From the NCBI RefSeq assembly GCF_001411495.1, contig NZ_CP012982.1, forward strand, positions 2,666,001 through 2,730,000: a stretch of DNA of 64,000 nt, read 5' to 3'. This document shows, piece after piece, positions 36,573 through 44,796 of this stretch. A program made the translations under genes and the position numbers. The DNA comes from Burkholderia cepacia ATCC 25416 (GTDB lineage Bacteria; Pseudomonadota; Gammaproteobacteria; Burkholderiales; Burkholderiaceae). The stretch's first letter is position 1. Each line of letters begins with the position of its first letter. The notes below the pieces were generated by a model. It was not told the DNA's origin, ran no database searches, and saw only the letters and a program-made list of their open reading frames with translations.

Positions 36573-37274
36573 ATGGCTACACGTCCAATATTCGTCCCGT
36601 CCCTAAGTGGCCCGTTGCTGGTATCTACGGAGCTTTTGGAGTTCCAATGGTTTCCCGGCATGGCGAAAAGCCAAGCTCAGAAGTCAATCGAGTCACTTCA
36701 TCAGGTGGCGAAGGAACGACTGCACGTCGATAAAGTGTTAGAAATATCCAGCAAGTCCAAGGACGATTACGGCGTCAAGTTGAGCGCATTCAATCTGATG
36801 ATAAAGACGCCGCGTCGCCAATACAGCCTTGAGTGTGCATATCAAGCTAGTAAAGTATTCGAGCGCGGAGGTCCATTTACAGACCTTCTTAATGCAAAGT
36901 CAATTGATGCGAAGCGCGATCCGCGTCTTACACAGTTTGGTCGATTGATCAAATTTCAGTGGTACGGTACGGACTGGCCGCTCCAACCCCGAACTGCGTT
37001 CTATGACTGGCTTTATATCAACGCCTTGCACAGGCAACCTGAACTTGCTGAGATTGTTTTGAATTATCGCGCATTCTCTGACATTGCGTTTAACCCTGAG
37101 CGCTCGATAAATTGTCAGGCGTACGCGGCTGCTCTCTACGTGTCGATGCATGAGCGCGGACTGTTGAGAGACGAAATTCTGAAAGATCAAGATGAGTACC
37201 TGCGTGTGATCAATACGGGCGCGGTCAGTAACGCTCACGAGAACACGCTTCGAAACCGATCGCTACTTGATTAG
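36573..37274 (+). CDS. NADAR/DUF6977-like protein, putative antitoxin of the DarT-like enzyme
   Basis: A 233-residue protein. The motif order recalls the NADAR (YbiA-like) fold: LECAYQASKVFERGGPF (compare SEHYFQAQKF in YbiA), then LQPRTAFYDWLYINALHRQP and AFSDIAFNPERSINCQAYAA. NADAR proteins paired with DarT are known to remove ADP-ribose from guanine bases, acting as antitoxins; that role is inferred here from adjacency and fold. It lacks the DarG macrodomain signature. The start is 2 bp after the darT-like stop, implying translational coupling. Confidence 0.65.
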   Translation: MATRPIFVPSLSGPLLVSTELLEFQWFPGMAKSQAQKSIESLHQVAKERLHVDKVLEISSKSKDDYGVKLSAFNLMIKTPRRQYSLECAYQASKVFERGGPFTDLLNAKSIDAKRDPRLTQFGRLIKFQWYGTDWPLQPRTAFYDWLYINALHRQPELAEIVLNYRAFSDIAFNPERSINCQAYAAALYVSMHERGLLRDEILKDQDEYLRVINTGAVSNAHENTLRNRSLLD

Positions 37275-37418
37275 CTAGATGATGGGCGTAAGAAGTGCCA
37301 GCGGCGTAGATTTTGAGCATGATAGTTGTGCAGCGTACGCGGACCACCGTACGCGAATAAAGGCATTCTGAACACGCGTCGATTCAAAGACCAAACCGAC
37401 CTACGGGGTAAGAGATAT

Positions 37419-39134
37419 ATGCTCGATTCAGTTAGTGCGCTTGCGTTCGAGATGCAGAGCGGAAAGGGTATGTTTGCGCTGCTGCTTGGCTCTGGTGTGT
37501 CGCGGTCGGCAAAGATTCCGACTGGTTGGGACATCACGCTAGATCTGATACGGAAGGTCGCGGCAGCGCACGGCAGCGATCCGGGCGACAATCCTGAGAG
37601 TTGGTATCAGGACACCTTTGGAAAGGCGCCAGACTATTCAGACTTGCTAAATGAGTTGGCTACGACGCCGACGCTCAGGCAGCAAGTGATCCGCCCGTAT
37701 ATCGAGCCCAACAGCGATGAGCGCGCGCGCGGTGAGAAGCTTCCTACTGCGGCCCATCGAGCGATTGCGCGCCTTATTCAGAGCGGACACGTTAGAGTCG
37801 TGCTCACCACGAATTTCGATCAGTTGCTTGAGCAAGCCTTGTCCGAGCTAGGCGTAAGCGCCACCGTCGTTGCGTCGGCTGATCAGGTCGCGGGAGCCAT
37901 GCCGCTTGTACACGCTGACGTGACAATCGTTAAGCTTCACGGCGACTATCTCGATACGCGCATCCGAAATACGCTCGGGGAACTGTCAGAGTACGAACCT
38001 GCGATTGACCGCCTCTTAGATCAAATCGTAGACGAATTCGGGTTGGTGGCATGCGGTTGGTCAGCCGATTGGGACGTGGCGCTCAGAGCGGGCATAGATC
38101 GCGCGCCTTCGCGACGTTTCCCGATGTACTGGGCCACGCGCGGGGAGCCCGGAAAGGCTGCGAAAGCGCTGATAGAAAGGCGTGGCGGCCGCGTCATTTC
38201 GATCAATGGGGCGGACGAATTTTTTGATTCTCTCGAACAACGCGTCAGGGCGATTGAGGCGCTGAACCGGCCGCACCCGTTGTCTACGGATATCGCGGTC
38301 GCGATGCTTAAAGAGTATCTCCCCGATCCGCTGCACAGGATTAGATTGCATGACTTCCTAACCGCCGAATTCAACCGAATCATCGGCCGCTTGAATCAGG
38401 CCGGAAAGTACGCACCTGCGTTCTCGCCGGATGCGTTTGCAGCAAGATTTGAGGAACTGCGTGCGGCCGTGGACCCGATTTTGCCTTTAGCCTATGCGGC
38501 CGGTATGTGGAGTGATGAACAGCAGACGCGCCCTTGGGTAGAGTTCGTGCGCGAGTTAGCATCGCGTCGAGAGGGGGTCTCGGGTGACTCTTTCATGGTT
38601 GACATGCTTGCGCTTCCAGCAACGCTAGTCATGTACGCGTTCTGTCATGGTGCTCTTGTCGGGAAAAATCCTAGCACAATGGGCCAGATGGTAAGCGATA
38701 CGTCGGACAACGGGAGAAAGAAGACCGTACTTGGCGATGAATTGAACATTGGACTACTGCTGAGCGATGATAGGGTGTTTAAGCAACTGCCTCGTTATGC
38801 TGACAAGCGAGTGCCGGCATCGGAAATGATGGGGGATATTCTTGAGCAACTGTCGAAACGCGAATTGCGCACGAGTGACGCGTTCAATCAAGTCTTTGCT
38901 CGGTTGGAATTTGCCCTCGCTTTCGGCTATGCAGAACGAGAACTTGACGAGGTTGGGAGCCACTTTTGGGCCCCTGCCGGGCGATTGTTCTATGACACGC
39001 GTACGCGTCAGGCTTTGATGCAGGAGTGGAAGCAAGATTTTGACGAGCGTGGGCTACAAAGCGATTTGTGTCAGATGGCCGGATTGACGTTTGAGCCGAT
39101 GATCGATGAAATGCGTGCGTTATTTCAGCGATAG
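37419..39134 (+). CDS. SIR2-family domain protein, putative anti-phage NADase
   Basis: A 571-residue protein with an N-terminal SIR2-like domain (about 15-280): LLLGSGVSRSAKIPTGWDIT (Gly-rich NAD site), VVLTTNFDQLLEQAL (Asn132, Asp134) and IVKLHGDYLDT (His174), which are the NAD-hydrolysing residues of defence SIR2 proteins. The C-terminal 290 residues are helical and unassigned, possibly a sensor or oligomerisation region. The start used is the ATG at 37419 with GGGGTAAGAG upstream. It lies in an island next to a DUF2971 gene (20-bp gap), and after a DarT-like pair. NAD depletion on infection is the expected mode, by analogy with Thoeris, DSR and SIR2-HerA systems. Confidence 0.78.
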   Translation: MLDSVSALAFEMQSGKGMFALLLGSGVSRSAKIPTGWDITLDLIRKVAAAHGSDPGDNPESWYQDTFGKAPDYSDLLNELATTPTLRQQVIRPYIEPNSDERARGEKLPTAAHRAIARLIQSGHVRVVLTTNFDQLLEQALSELGVSATVVASADQVAGAMPLVHADVTIVKLHGDYLDTRIRNTLGELSEYEPAIDRLLDQIVDEFGLVACGWSADWDVALRAGIDRAPSRRFPMYWATRGEPGKAAKALIERRGGRVISINGADEFFDSLEQRVRAIEALNRPHPLSTDIAVAMLKEYLPDPLHRIRLHDFLTAEFNRIIGRLNQAGKYAPAFSPDAFAARFEELRAAVDPILPLAYAAGMWSDEQQTRPWVEFVRELASRREGVSGDSFMVDMLALPATLVMYAFCHGALVGKNPSTMGQMVSDTSDNGRKKTVLGDELNIGLLLSDDRVFKQLPRYADKRVPASEMMGDILEQLSKRELRTSDAFNQVFARLEFALAFGYAERELDEVGSHFWAPAGRLFYDTRTRQALMQEWKQDFDERGLQSDLCQMAGLTFEPMIDEMRALFQR

Positions 39135-39154
39135 TTCGCTGACGAGGACATGTG

Positions 39155-39799
39155 ATGAAGCTTTATAGATATCGTCAAATTAACACGAACACTTTTGGCG
39201 AGATCGCGGAGAGGAGGGCGTGGTTCTCGAAGTATTCTGAGCTGAATGACCCTTTCGAGGGGAGGTACATCAATAAATCCAGCGATAGCAGTCTGGATGT
39301 ACTAATCCAGACGTTTCGTGTTTGTTGCTTCAGTAAGCGTAACGATAATCTGCTCCTTTGGGCTCATTACGCCGAAAATCATAGGGGAGTTTGTCTTGAG
39401 TATGATATTCCGGATGAAACCTTCAAGACGCGATTTTTCCCCATTAATTATAGTGCATCACAGCCGGTGATTGATCGAGTAAACCGTTATCCTGTCGGAG
39501 ATGTAAATTCCGGTAGTCTTTTAATGGATATGAAGGATGCTGTTTTCTTGACCAAAAGTGAGGATTGGAAGTATGAAGAAGAATGGAGGATGCTCCGTAT
39601 AACCGAGAGATCGGAAGAAAAAGGCGAGAAGCATGAGATTCCGGGGAATCTGTCAGCTATCTATTTCGGACTTCACACTAGCGAAGCGGCAAGAAATATC
39701 ATTACCAAATTAGCGTCTTCAACGTCGCCTGTCGAATTCTGGCAGGCGTCGTTGCGTGCAGGATATTTTTCGCTTGAATTTGCGCGGGCTGAAGCGTAA
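39155..39799 (+). CDS. DUF2971 domain-containing protein
   Basis: A 214-residue protein of the DUF2971 family: KLYRYRQINTNTFGEIAERR, WFSKYSELNDPFEGRYINKS, VCCFSKRNDNLLLWAHYAEN, HRGVCLEYDI, and the later EDWKYEEEWRML. Function unproven; members are frequent in phage-defence islands. ATG 39155 is preferred over GTG 39152 because GAGGA sits 9 bases upstream. The gene is strikingly AT-rich compared with the chromosome and even with the SIR2 gene, suggesting separate origin. It probably shares the SIR2 transcript. Confidence 0.75.
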   Translation: MKLYRYRQINTNTFGEIAERRAWFSKYSELNDPFEGRYINKSSDSSLDVLIQTFRVCCFSKRNDNLLLWAHYAENHRGVCLEYDIPDETFKTRFFPINYSASQPVIDRVNRYPVGDVNSGSLLMDMKDAVFLTKSEDWKYEEEWRMLRITERSEEKGEKHEIPGNLSAIYFGLHTSEAARNIITKLASSTSPVEFWQASLRAGYFSLEFARAEA

Positions 39800-39831
39800 G
39801 TCCGCGCGTGGCTCAGCGATAGAGCGCGCCG

Positions 39832-40659
39832 TCAATGTGCAATGGTGCGGCTCTCGTCGGTCGAGACGCGCGGCTTGAACAGTCCACGCTTTGGCGGATT
39901 CGCCTTGGCAACGAATGCGGTACGCTTGGGCACATACTTGCGCAACAGTGCTGCCTCACCCTGAGCCGTTACGCGCACTGTGTGGCTGGCGTGCTCTGTG
40001 CCATTCTCGTCCGTGTACACGCGCGTAGCGAGATAGAACCACGGCGCATAGTCGCGGTACGGTGTTCCGTCCGCCTTCAAAATCTTGTCTTCGCGCAGCA
40101 GAACAAACAAGCGATTCCGGCCGATGTTGTAACCGGCCTGCGTTAGCTTTTGGGCCATCGTCGCCATGTCCAAAACCTCATCCGTTGCCAGCAATGCTTG
40201 TGAATGCTCGACGTGCGGTTGTTGCTGTTCGATAAGCTTGGCTTTGGCCTCGTTATCAAACGCCAGTGCCGCGCGCTGTTCCTCAAGGTCTGCGGCCAAT
40301 CGGAGCGCTTCGCCTAAAGTCTTCGGAATCAGGAAAGCAGGTTTTACAGCATGCGTGGCTACCTGTGTTTCCAGTTCTTGCCAGCGATCCACTAGGCGCG
40401 CGGTAAATTCTGGCGATAGTTGTGCCACCACTACGATACTATCGCGCTTGCCTTGCTCGCCCGAAAACATATATTCAAAAGTGGGGCGGCCACCGGTAGC
40501 CTTTTCCTGCATTGCAGGTAAAGCAATTACGCCGCGTTCGGTTAGGCGTTCGATGGTTACGCGTACGTTGTCGTGTCGTGATCCAACCAAGTCCGCAATG
40601 TCACGGCTAGACATGGTGACGGGTTGTGCCGGATCGAAATTCATTAGGCCGTTGTTCAT
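39832..40659 (-). CDS. Phage regulatory protein Rha with KilAC domain (antirepressor-like)
   Basis: A 275-residue phage-type regulator. The N-terminal Rha domain (about 10-90) shows PVTMSSRDIADLVGSRHDNV and SPEFTARLVDRWQELETQVA. A coiled-coil region (LEEQRAALAFDNEAKAKLIE) leads to a C-terminal KilAC domain (about 150-240): TMAQKLTQAGYNIGRNRLFV, LLREDKILKADGTPYRDYAP. Such proteins act as antirepressors or lysogeny regulators. It is the last of a minus-strand set with an RHH protein and a 34-residue peptide. Confidence 0.88.
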   Translation of the reverse strand: MNNGLMNFDPAQPVTMSSRDIADLVGSRHDNVRVTIERLTERGVIALPAMQEKATGGRPTFEYMFSGEQGKRDSIVVVAQLSPEFTARLVDRWQELETQVATHAVKPAFLIPKTLGEALRLAADLEEQRAALAFDNEAKAKLIEQQQPHVEHSQALLATDEVLDMATMAQKLTQAGYNIGRNRLFVLLREDKILKADGTPYRDYAPWFYLATRVYTDENGTEHASHTVRVTAQGEAALLRKYVPKRTAFVAKANPPKRGLFKPRVSTDESRTIAH

Positions 40660-40708
40660 AATATTTTCTCGCTAGAGTATCTGGGGATTCTGTGAATCTA
40701 AGCCTGCA

Positions 40709-40813
40709 TTAGAAGCGCGGCAGGCAAGCAATGATCGAGGCGAACAGGGCGGCGGCGATTGCCGCGGACAGCACAAAATTCCCTACCGGGTGTGAGTGGA
40801 GGCGTTTAATCAT
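40709..40813 (-). CDS. 34-residue predicted membrane peptide
   Basis: ATG at 40813 reads MIKRLHSHPVGNFVLSAAIA and ends ACLPRF. A basic N-terminus precedes one hydrophobic helix of about 20 residues, so it is probably an inner-membrane micropeptide. AAGGAA lies 6 bases upstream. Its ATG overlaps the TGA of the preceding RHH gene (ATGA), indicating translational coupling. Function unknown; phage accessory or toxin-like peptides of this size are common. Confidence 0.55.
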   Translation of the reverse strand: MIKRLHSHPVGNFVLSAAIAAALFASIIACLPRF

Positions 40814-41055
40814 TGCGGTTCCTTGTCTGCCGTGGCTTTGAATTCCGACCGGAGCGCGGTCAATTCGCCGTCAATCGTCACGAACTTGACGTTTCCAGCG
40901 GCTGCGGTCATACCGTCCATATATGCCCGAATGCATCGACGGGCAAGTTGCTGTAGCGACAAATCCTGTTCCTTTGCGAGCGCCTTGAATGCGTCATATT
41001 CATCTGCGGGCATTTCGACGTGAATTTGTCGGCCACGCGGCTTCTTTTCTGTCAT
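40810..41055 (-). CDS. Small ribbon-helix-helix (Arc-type) protein
   Basis: An 81-residue basic protein: KPRGRQIHVEMPADEYDAFK and ALAKEQDLSLQQLARRCIRA fit a ribbon-helix-helix DNA-binding fold (beta strand at about 8-14, helices at about 17-45). The C-terminal half is unassigned. AAGGAAA precedes the ATG. It probably represses its own phage-type operon, which continues with the micropeptide and the Rha protein. Confidence 0.65.
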   Translation of the reverse strand: MTEKKPRGRQIHVEMPADEYDAFKALAKEQDLSLQQLARRCIRAYMDGMTAAAGNVKFVTIDGELTALRSEFKATADKEPQ

Positions 41056-41220
41056 GGGAATTTCCTTCGTGCTTCAGCACATTAATTTCATACGTATGTT
41101 ATTTACTGCCTCACTCCTAAAATTGACGTTTTCGGAGCGGAAAAGGAGGGGGAGGGGCAAAGATTATTGTTACAGATCATTACTTGGGCCTGTTAGAAAG
41201 GATCACGTGCTTCAGAAAAC

Positions 41221-41253
41221 AAAAAACCCCGCTGGATCAATCCAAGCGGGGTT
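41221..41253 (-). terminator. Intrinsic terminator of the 70-residue hypothetical gene
   Basis: Minus strand: AACCCCGCTTGGA, loop TTGA, TCCAGCGGGGTT, then a T-run. It overlaps the stop codon of the gene at 41252-41464. Confidence 0.8.
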
Positions 41254-41464
41254 AGTTGGTAGGTATTTCGTTCTTTGCCAAGTCTCGCGCACGTTCCATC
41301 AAACTATCGATGACGTGATCGCACAAATATTCGAATTCATCCAGGGGGCTATGGTCACGGAGTCGATAGCATTCGTCTACATGCTTCAAGACTTCGGCCG
41401 ATGTTTGCGCCTTCGAAGCTGCACGCGCTGCGGTTGCGAAGGATATGATTAGGTCGTTGTTCAT
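41252..41464 (-). CDS. Hypothetical island protein, 70 residues
   Basis: Begins MNNDLIISFATAARAASKAQ and continues with an acidic helical part (LDEFEYLCDHVIDSLMERAR). No family recognised. A perfectly placed terminator overlaps its stop codon, which supports it being a real gene. The promoter would lie in the gene-free stretch upstream (41465 onward). Confidence 0.5.
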   Translation of the reverse strand: MNNDLIISFATAARAASKAQTSAEVLKHVDECYRLRDHSPLDEFEYLCDHVIDSLMERARDLAKNEIPTN

Positions 41465-42439
41465 TTTGGAGTCTATAGGCTGGATGGTTAATGAGGGGAA
41501 TGCATTAAGTCGTTATTCAATGGGGTTAAGCAATCTTGAACGTGGTGAGCATGTAGGCAAACAGCCTGCGCTACGCTTGCCCGTAGCTCGCTACGCGACA
41601 CCAATTGTTAAAACAAAACCCAAAGGATATAGAGAACAAGTGAGAAGGCAGTCTTGTAATAGGGTATGTATTCCTTATCTTGTAAAGGCGTCTGCACTCG
41701 CTGTGGTCGTGTGTGTGGTACTTCACCCCAAAGCGACTCCCTTCCTCATCCTAAAACAAAGACCCTATACGGGTTCTATGAGTAGACTTGGAATAAGAGT
41801 AGCTTTGGTGATTGTCTTTTACACATACAGTTGTCTGAATGTGACTTCACCCGTCTTTCGACAATGGATTCTTACACAGGCCGGTGAGGCGATACCGACT
41901 TACTGTCAGCTATGTTGCACTACTTCCTGTGTCCCTATAGGCCATCCATTACGCGCGGCCTCAATAAAGCATGTACGGGAGTTGAAATAATCTCACCCCA
42001 TTGGAGTTGCACCACCGTGGATACTTACAGCCCTACTGCCTACGGTCACTTTATCTACTCGGTTTTCTTGTCAGCGGCCCCAAGTGCGGCCCATTGCTTT
42101 ACTACGCGGACAGTACGCCCCGCAGAGGATTTCCATATGCAGGCTTCGAGCTTGCGCTCGCATAATCAAATTGAAGGAATCGTGAGATTTCCTCTTGCCA
42201 GCTATTTACTGGCTCAAAATCAAATTGAGCGGATCGCGAACGGAAACCCCACTGACTTTATATAATTTAATGTCATAAGTGGCGAGTGCTATTGCGGATT
42301 TTGGAATAAGAGGTGAAAAGCCGAATAGGGCTGAAAAACGATCCCTGTTTGTTCGATTGAAAATTAGGGCGCGACTGTAGACTAAGAGCGCTGTACCTCT
42401 TGCCTCGATTTCCCTGCCTTATCATCAGATAGGCTTTTC
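41465..42439. other. Gene-free island stretch
   Basis: About 975 bp in which I find no convincing gene on either strand: the open frames present have no RBS, no biased third positions and no recognisable protein sequence. Two imperfect copies of an AATCAAATTGA-containing segment lie about 60 bp apart (near 42165 and 42218), and a CGTAGC-TC-GCTACG hairpin is at about 41,584-41,597. Possibilities include a phage control region, a structured RNA, or debris. Confidence 0.4.
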
Positions 42440-42472
42440 GCCCGTCCTGCCTCAACGCTTGACGGGCTTTTT
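42440..42472 (+). terminator. Intrinsic terminator at the end of the gene-free stretch
   Basis: GCCCGTC (42440-42446), a 14-base loop, GACGGGC (42461-42467), TTTTT. A plus-strand terminator with no assigned gene before it suggests that something in the upstream stretch is transcribed rightward. Confidence 0.65.
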
Positions 42473-42477
42473 CCTAT

Positions 42478-42867
42478 ATGGAGCGCGTATCCGTGATTTA
42501 TGATTTTTATTCTATCGTCGGAATCGAAGCCGAGCATCTTAAGCCGATGTTTTGGGGTATCAATCCTTATGGAGAGCACCCCGCCAATCTTGAGCAAGAT
42601 TCCGTGACCCTCAACGATTCTGACGAAGTGGGAACGTATGTAATCTTCCACGATAAGAAGGGTCCACTCTTGCAAGTCAATTTGGCTACGCCCTTCAAGA
42701 CGGCCGAACACGACTACGACGCACAAGCGCACATGCGGGTTACCCTGCGCCAGCTTCTTGTCGATATCGCAAATCAGGAATCCCGTAAGCCTGAGTCCGC
42801 CGCGATCTACAGCAAATTCCTTGGTCTTATCGCAATGAGCGTCAAGACGGAGATAAAGGAATCGTGA
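42478..42867 (+). CDS. Hypothetical island protein, about 125-129 residues
   Basis: Unrecognised soluble protein: VIYDFYSIVGIEAEHLKPMF, GTYVIFHDKKGPLLQVNLAT, YDAQAHMRVTLRQLLVDIAN. Alternating hydrophobic strands then a helix suggest a compact alpha/beta domain. The ATG at 42478 follows a terminator directly and has no RBS; the GTG at 42493 has GGAG 8 bases upstream and may be the real start (124 residues). Confidence 0.55.
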   Translation: MERVSVIYDFYSIVGIEAEHLKPMFWGINPYGEHPANLEQDSVTLNDSDEVGTYVIFHDKKGPLLQVNLATPFKTAEHDYDAQAHMRVTLRQLLVDIANQESRKPESAAIYSKFLGLIAMSVKTEIKES

Positions 42868-42924
42868 TATAGAATGGACCCCCGTAGTCCCCGTATACCA
42901 GCCTCGGTTGTGCGGTTTGTTGAC

Positions 42925-42960
42925 CCGTGCGTTCGTCACTGCTCGCGCGGGCTTTTTTCA
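42925..42960 (+). terminator. Intrinsic terminator of the 42478 gene
   Basis: CCCGTGCG and CGCGCGGG (one G-T pair) form the stem, followed by CTTTTTT, about 65-90 bp after the stop codon. Confidence 0.65.
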
Positions 42961-42964
42961 TACA

Positions 42965-43000
42965 AATAAAAGACCCCGCTCAGATTGCTCTGGCGGGGCC
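42965..43000 (-). terminator. Intrinsic terminator of the OB-fold protein gene
   Basis: Minus strand: CCCCGCCAGA, GCAA loop, TCTGAGCGGGG, then TCTTTT. Located 44 bp after the stop of the gene at 43044. Confidence 0.65.
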
Positions 43001-43043
43001 TGATTATTTTCACAACGGAAGGACTGATGGGACGGCCTTCGAA

Positions 43044-43823
43044 TCAGTTTGCGGCCGTTTTGTCGTAGCAGACTCGGCTGTCACCTTCTCCGGTGCACTC
43101 AATCAAGCCTTTTGCAACCTTGTCCGCATAAGCTTGTTTCTGTGCCTTCTCTGCGGCCTCTGCGTCGAGTTGTCTTGCTCGCATATCCTCGGCGAATTTC
43201 TTTGCTTGAGTCTCTTGTGGTGTCAGAATTTTATCGATACTGATAAAGATGCAGTTCTTGAAATCAGGGTAACCAATTCCCTGTCCGTCGCCCGTGCACA
43301 GCAAATCGAGACGCTGACCGCGCCGCAGGGTAGGGAGCGCTGCTCTTGCGCTTTCATGAAACGAAAGGCTGACGCGAGCCGACTCATTGTCCATTCCTTC
43401 TTTGAACGCACCTACAGGATCGATATCTTCATTTTTCGAGTTTGTCGGGAAAGTTTTCAGGATCATGCTGTTTGAGCCATCAACACTTTCCATCAAACCT
43501 TGTAGACGGATCGATTTTCCCTTGTATTTTGCATCAGCGTTGAGCTTATTTTCGTCATAGTCGGCTACGACTTGTTTAACTTGGACGACTGGTTGTTGCG
43601 CAGCTCGCTGCAAATATTCCTCTTCGGCGCGCTTGGTGTCCTCGGGAGTGGGATTTGCATTTGGTGTAGTTGCGACAGGATCATGGCCGCGCGCTGCATC
43701 AATTTCGGGTTGAGTGACTCCTGAACTCCTGTCCGAGTAATATTTGATGGCTGCAAGTCCGATAATGCCAAGCACGAGTACAGCGAGAACGATCCGTAAT
43801 ACTGACAGCAAAAATCCTTTCAT
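43044..43823 (-). CDS. Membrane-anchored OB-fold (tRNA_anti-like) protein
   Basis: A 259-residue protein with an N-terminal membrane anchor (LLSVLRIVLAVLVLGIIGLA, about 5-25), a Pro/Glu-rich linker, and an OB-fold tRNA_anti-like domain (about 80-190): VVADYDENKLNADAKYKGKS, IRLQGLMESVDGS. The C-terminal helix is rich in Ala, Lys and Glu (EDMRARQLDAEAAEKAQKQA), with two late Cys residues. Such proteins are found as phage or island cargo; role unknown. Unlike many relatives it lacks a lipobox. Confidence 0.65.
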   Translation of the reverse strand: MKGFLLSVLRIVLAVLVLGIIGLAAIKYYSDRSSGVTQPEIDAARGHDPVATTPNANPTPEDTKRAEEEYLQRAAQQPVVQVKQVVADYDENKLNADAKYKGKSIRLQGLMESVDGSNSMILKTFPTNSKNEDIDPVGAFKEGMDNESARVSLSFHESARAALPTLRRGQRLDLLCTGDGQGIGYPDFKNCIFISIDKILTPQETQAKKFAEDMRARQLDAEAAEKAQKQAYADKVAKGLIECTGEGDSRVCYDKTAAN

Positions 43824-43906
43824 TTTAATCCCCGTATATGTGTGGTGACGAATTTAAACGTGGTTTGTACTAGTTCTGAGTAGGGTTGCAAGTCGCGAAG
43901 ATTTAT

Positions 43907-44197
43907 TTAGTTGCCTGCGTCTTCGAGCGGTTGAGGAATTAGAGCGCAACCGCAATGCTTGCACTTACGGGCATCACGCAAAACGAATTCACGACAGTCA
44001 GGGCATTTGACATGTGTTTCTGGCGTGGGCATGCCGTTTTGTGGTGATAGATCACGTGCGATCAACAGAAAAATAACGGCAATGAGCGGGCTAAACACTA
44101 ACGCAACGAATCCCCACCCCAACCCGGATCGGCCTCGCTTGACCGCAAGCATGCCGACTGCAACCGAAAATACAAGCCAAAGCAGAAAAATAACCAT
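43907..44197 (-). CDS. Small membrane protein with a zinc ribbon
   Basis: A 96-residue protein: two hydrophobic helices (VIFLLWLVFSVAVGMLAV and FVALVFSPLIAVIFLLIA) with a Gly-rich basic turn between, then a C-terminal zinc ribbon CPDC...CKHC (VKCPDCREFVLRDARKCKHC). This TM-TM-zinc-ribbon plan is common in small phage-island proteins. The ATG at 44197, with GGGGAG upstream, is preferred over the preceding GTG. Confidence 0.65.
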   Translation of the reverse strand: MVIFLLWLVFSVAVGMLAVKRGRSGLGWGFVALVFSPLIAVIFLLIARDLSPQNGMPTPETHVKCPDCREFVLRDARKCKHCGCALIPQPLEDAGN

Positions 44198-44441
44198 CAC
44201 GACTCCCCGGAAGTTGTTGTTTGTCGATTATAGTGCCGGACCGTCTGAGGTGGCTTGGAAGTTGGTGGGCGTGCGCGTGCTCGGTGGAATGCAACCCTGG
44301 TAACTTCACCACGGTAAGCTGACGGGCCTGAGAATGCTGACTATCGAACACGCGATGTTGGAAGATGTTCGAGAGGTTGCCGGGGGCGTAGTCCGGCGGC
44401 ACGAAAGTAAGATAACGGGACAACTACTAAACCTTACGAAG

Positions 44442-44663
44442 ATGAGAAAACTACTTGCGGGGCTGCTGGGCGCTGTACCTGGACTATCTTTCGCCGTTTC
44501 GCCGTTGGCGGCTGACCAGCGATTGGCATTTGTCCCGAGAGAACATAGTGGGCCGTTGGATTCGCTCATTGACCTGTGGGACAGCCTGCCTGTTTGGGCG
44601 TGGATCATCTTGGTCATTTTCTTGATGCTATGGGGAGCAGCAAAGAACAAGCGGAAGAAATGA
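44442..44663 (+). CDS. Small exported/membrane protein of unknown function
   Basis: A 73-residue protein from ATG 44442: a signal-like N-terminus ([20 protein letters not shown]), a short exposed segment with [16 protein letters not shown], a C-terminal membrane helix ([16 protein letters not shown]) and a basic end (KNKRKK). The frame extends 36 codons upstream to 44334, but that part looks non-coding. No family recognised and the RBS is weak. Confidence 0.45.
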   Translation: MRKLLAGLLGAVPGLSFAVSPLAADQRLAFVPREHSGPLDSLIDLWDSLPVWAWIILVIFLMLWGAAKNKRKK

Positions 44664-44686
44664 GTTCCAGCCCGCGAGCGCAGCGC

Positions 44687-44796
44687 GCAATCTCGCTATC
44701 GCGTTCGAGCATTACAACGAGAAGCATCCGCATAGCGCGTTGAGGTATCGCTCTCCACGTGAGTTCAGGCGAACCTTGGCCCGGGAGGGAATCTGA
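44687..44796 (+). pseudogene. 3' remnant of an IS3-family (IS2-type) transposase
   Basis: Reads ...[35 protein letters not shown], stop at 44794-44796. The [18 protein letters not shown] block is the conserved C-terminus of IS3-family OrfB proteins of the IS2 kind. Everything upstream of it is missing, so this is a fossil of an older insertion, distinct from the intact IS407-group element. Confidence 0.75.

Noticed and set aside
36573..37274. DarG-type macrodomain antitoxin
   Set aside because: The protein lacks the macrodomain signature expected in DarG and instead shows a NADAR/DUF6977-like motif order.
41445..42265. Plus-strand open frames in the gene-free island stretch
   Set aside because: No RBS, irregular composition with scattered Cys, and no recognisable protein features; reported instead as gene-free sequence.
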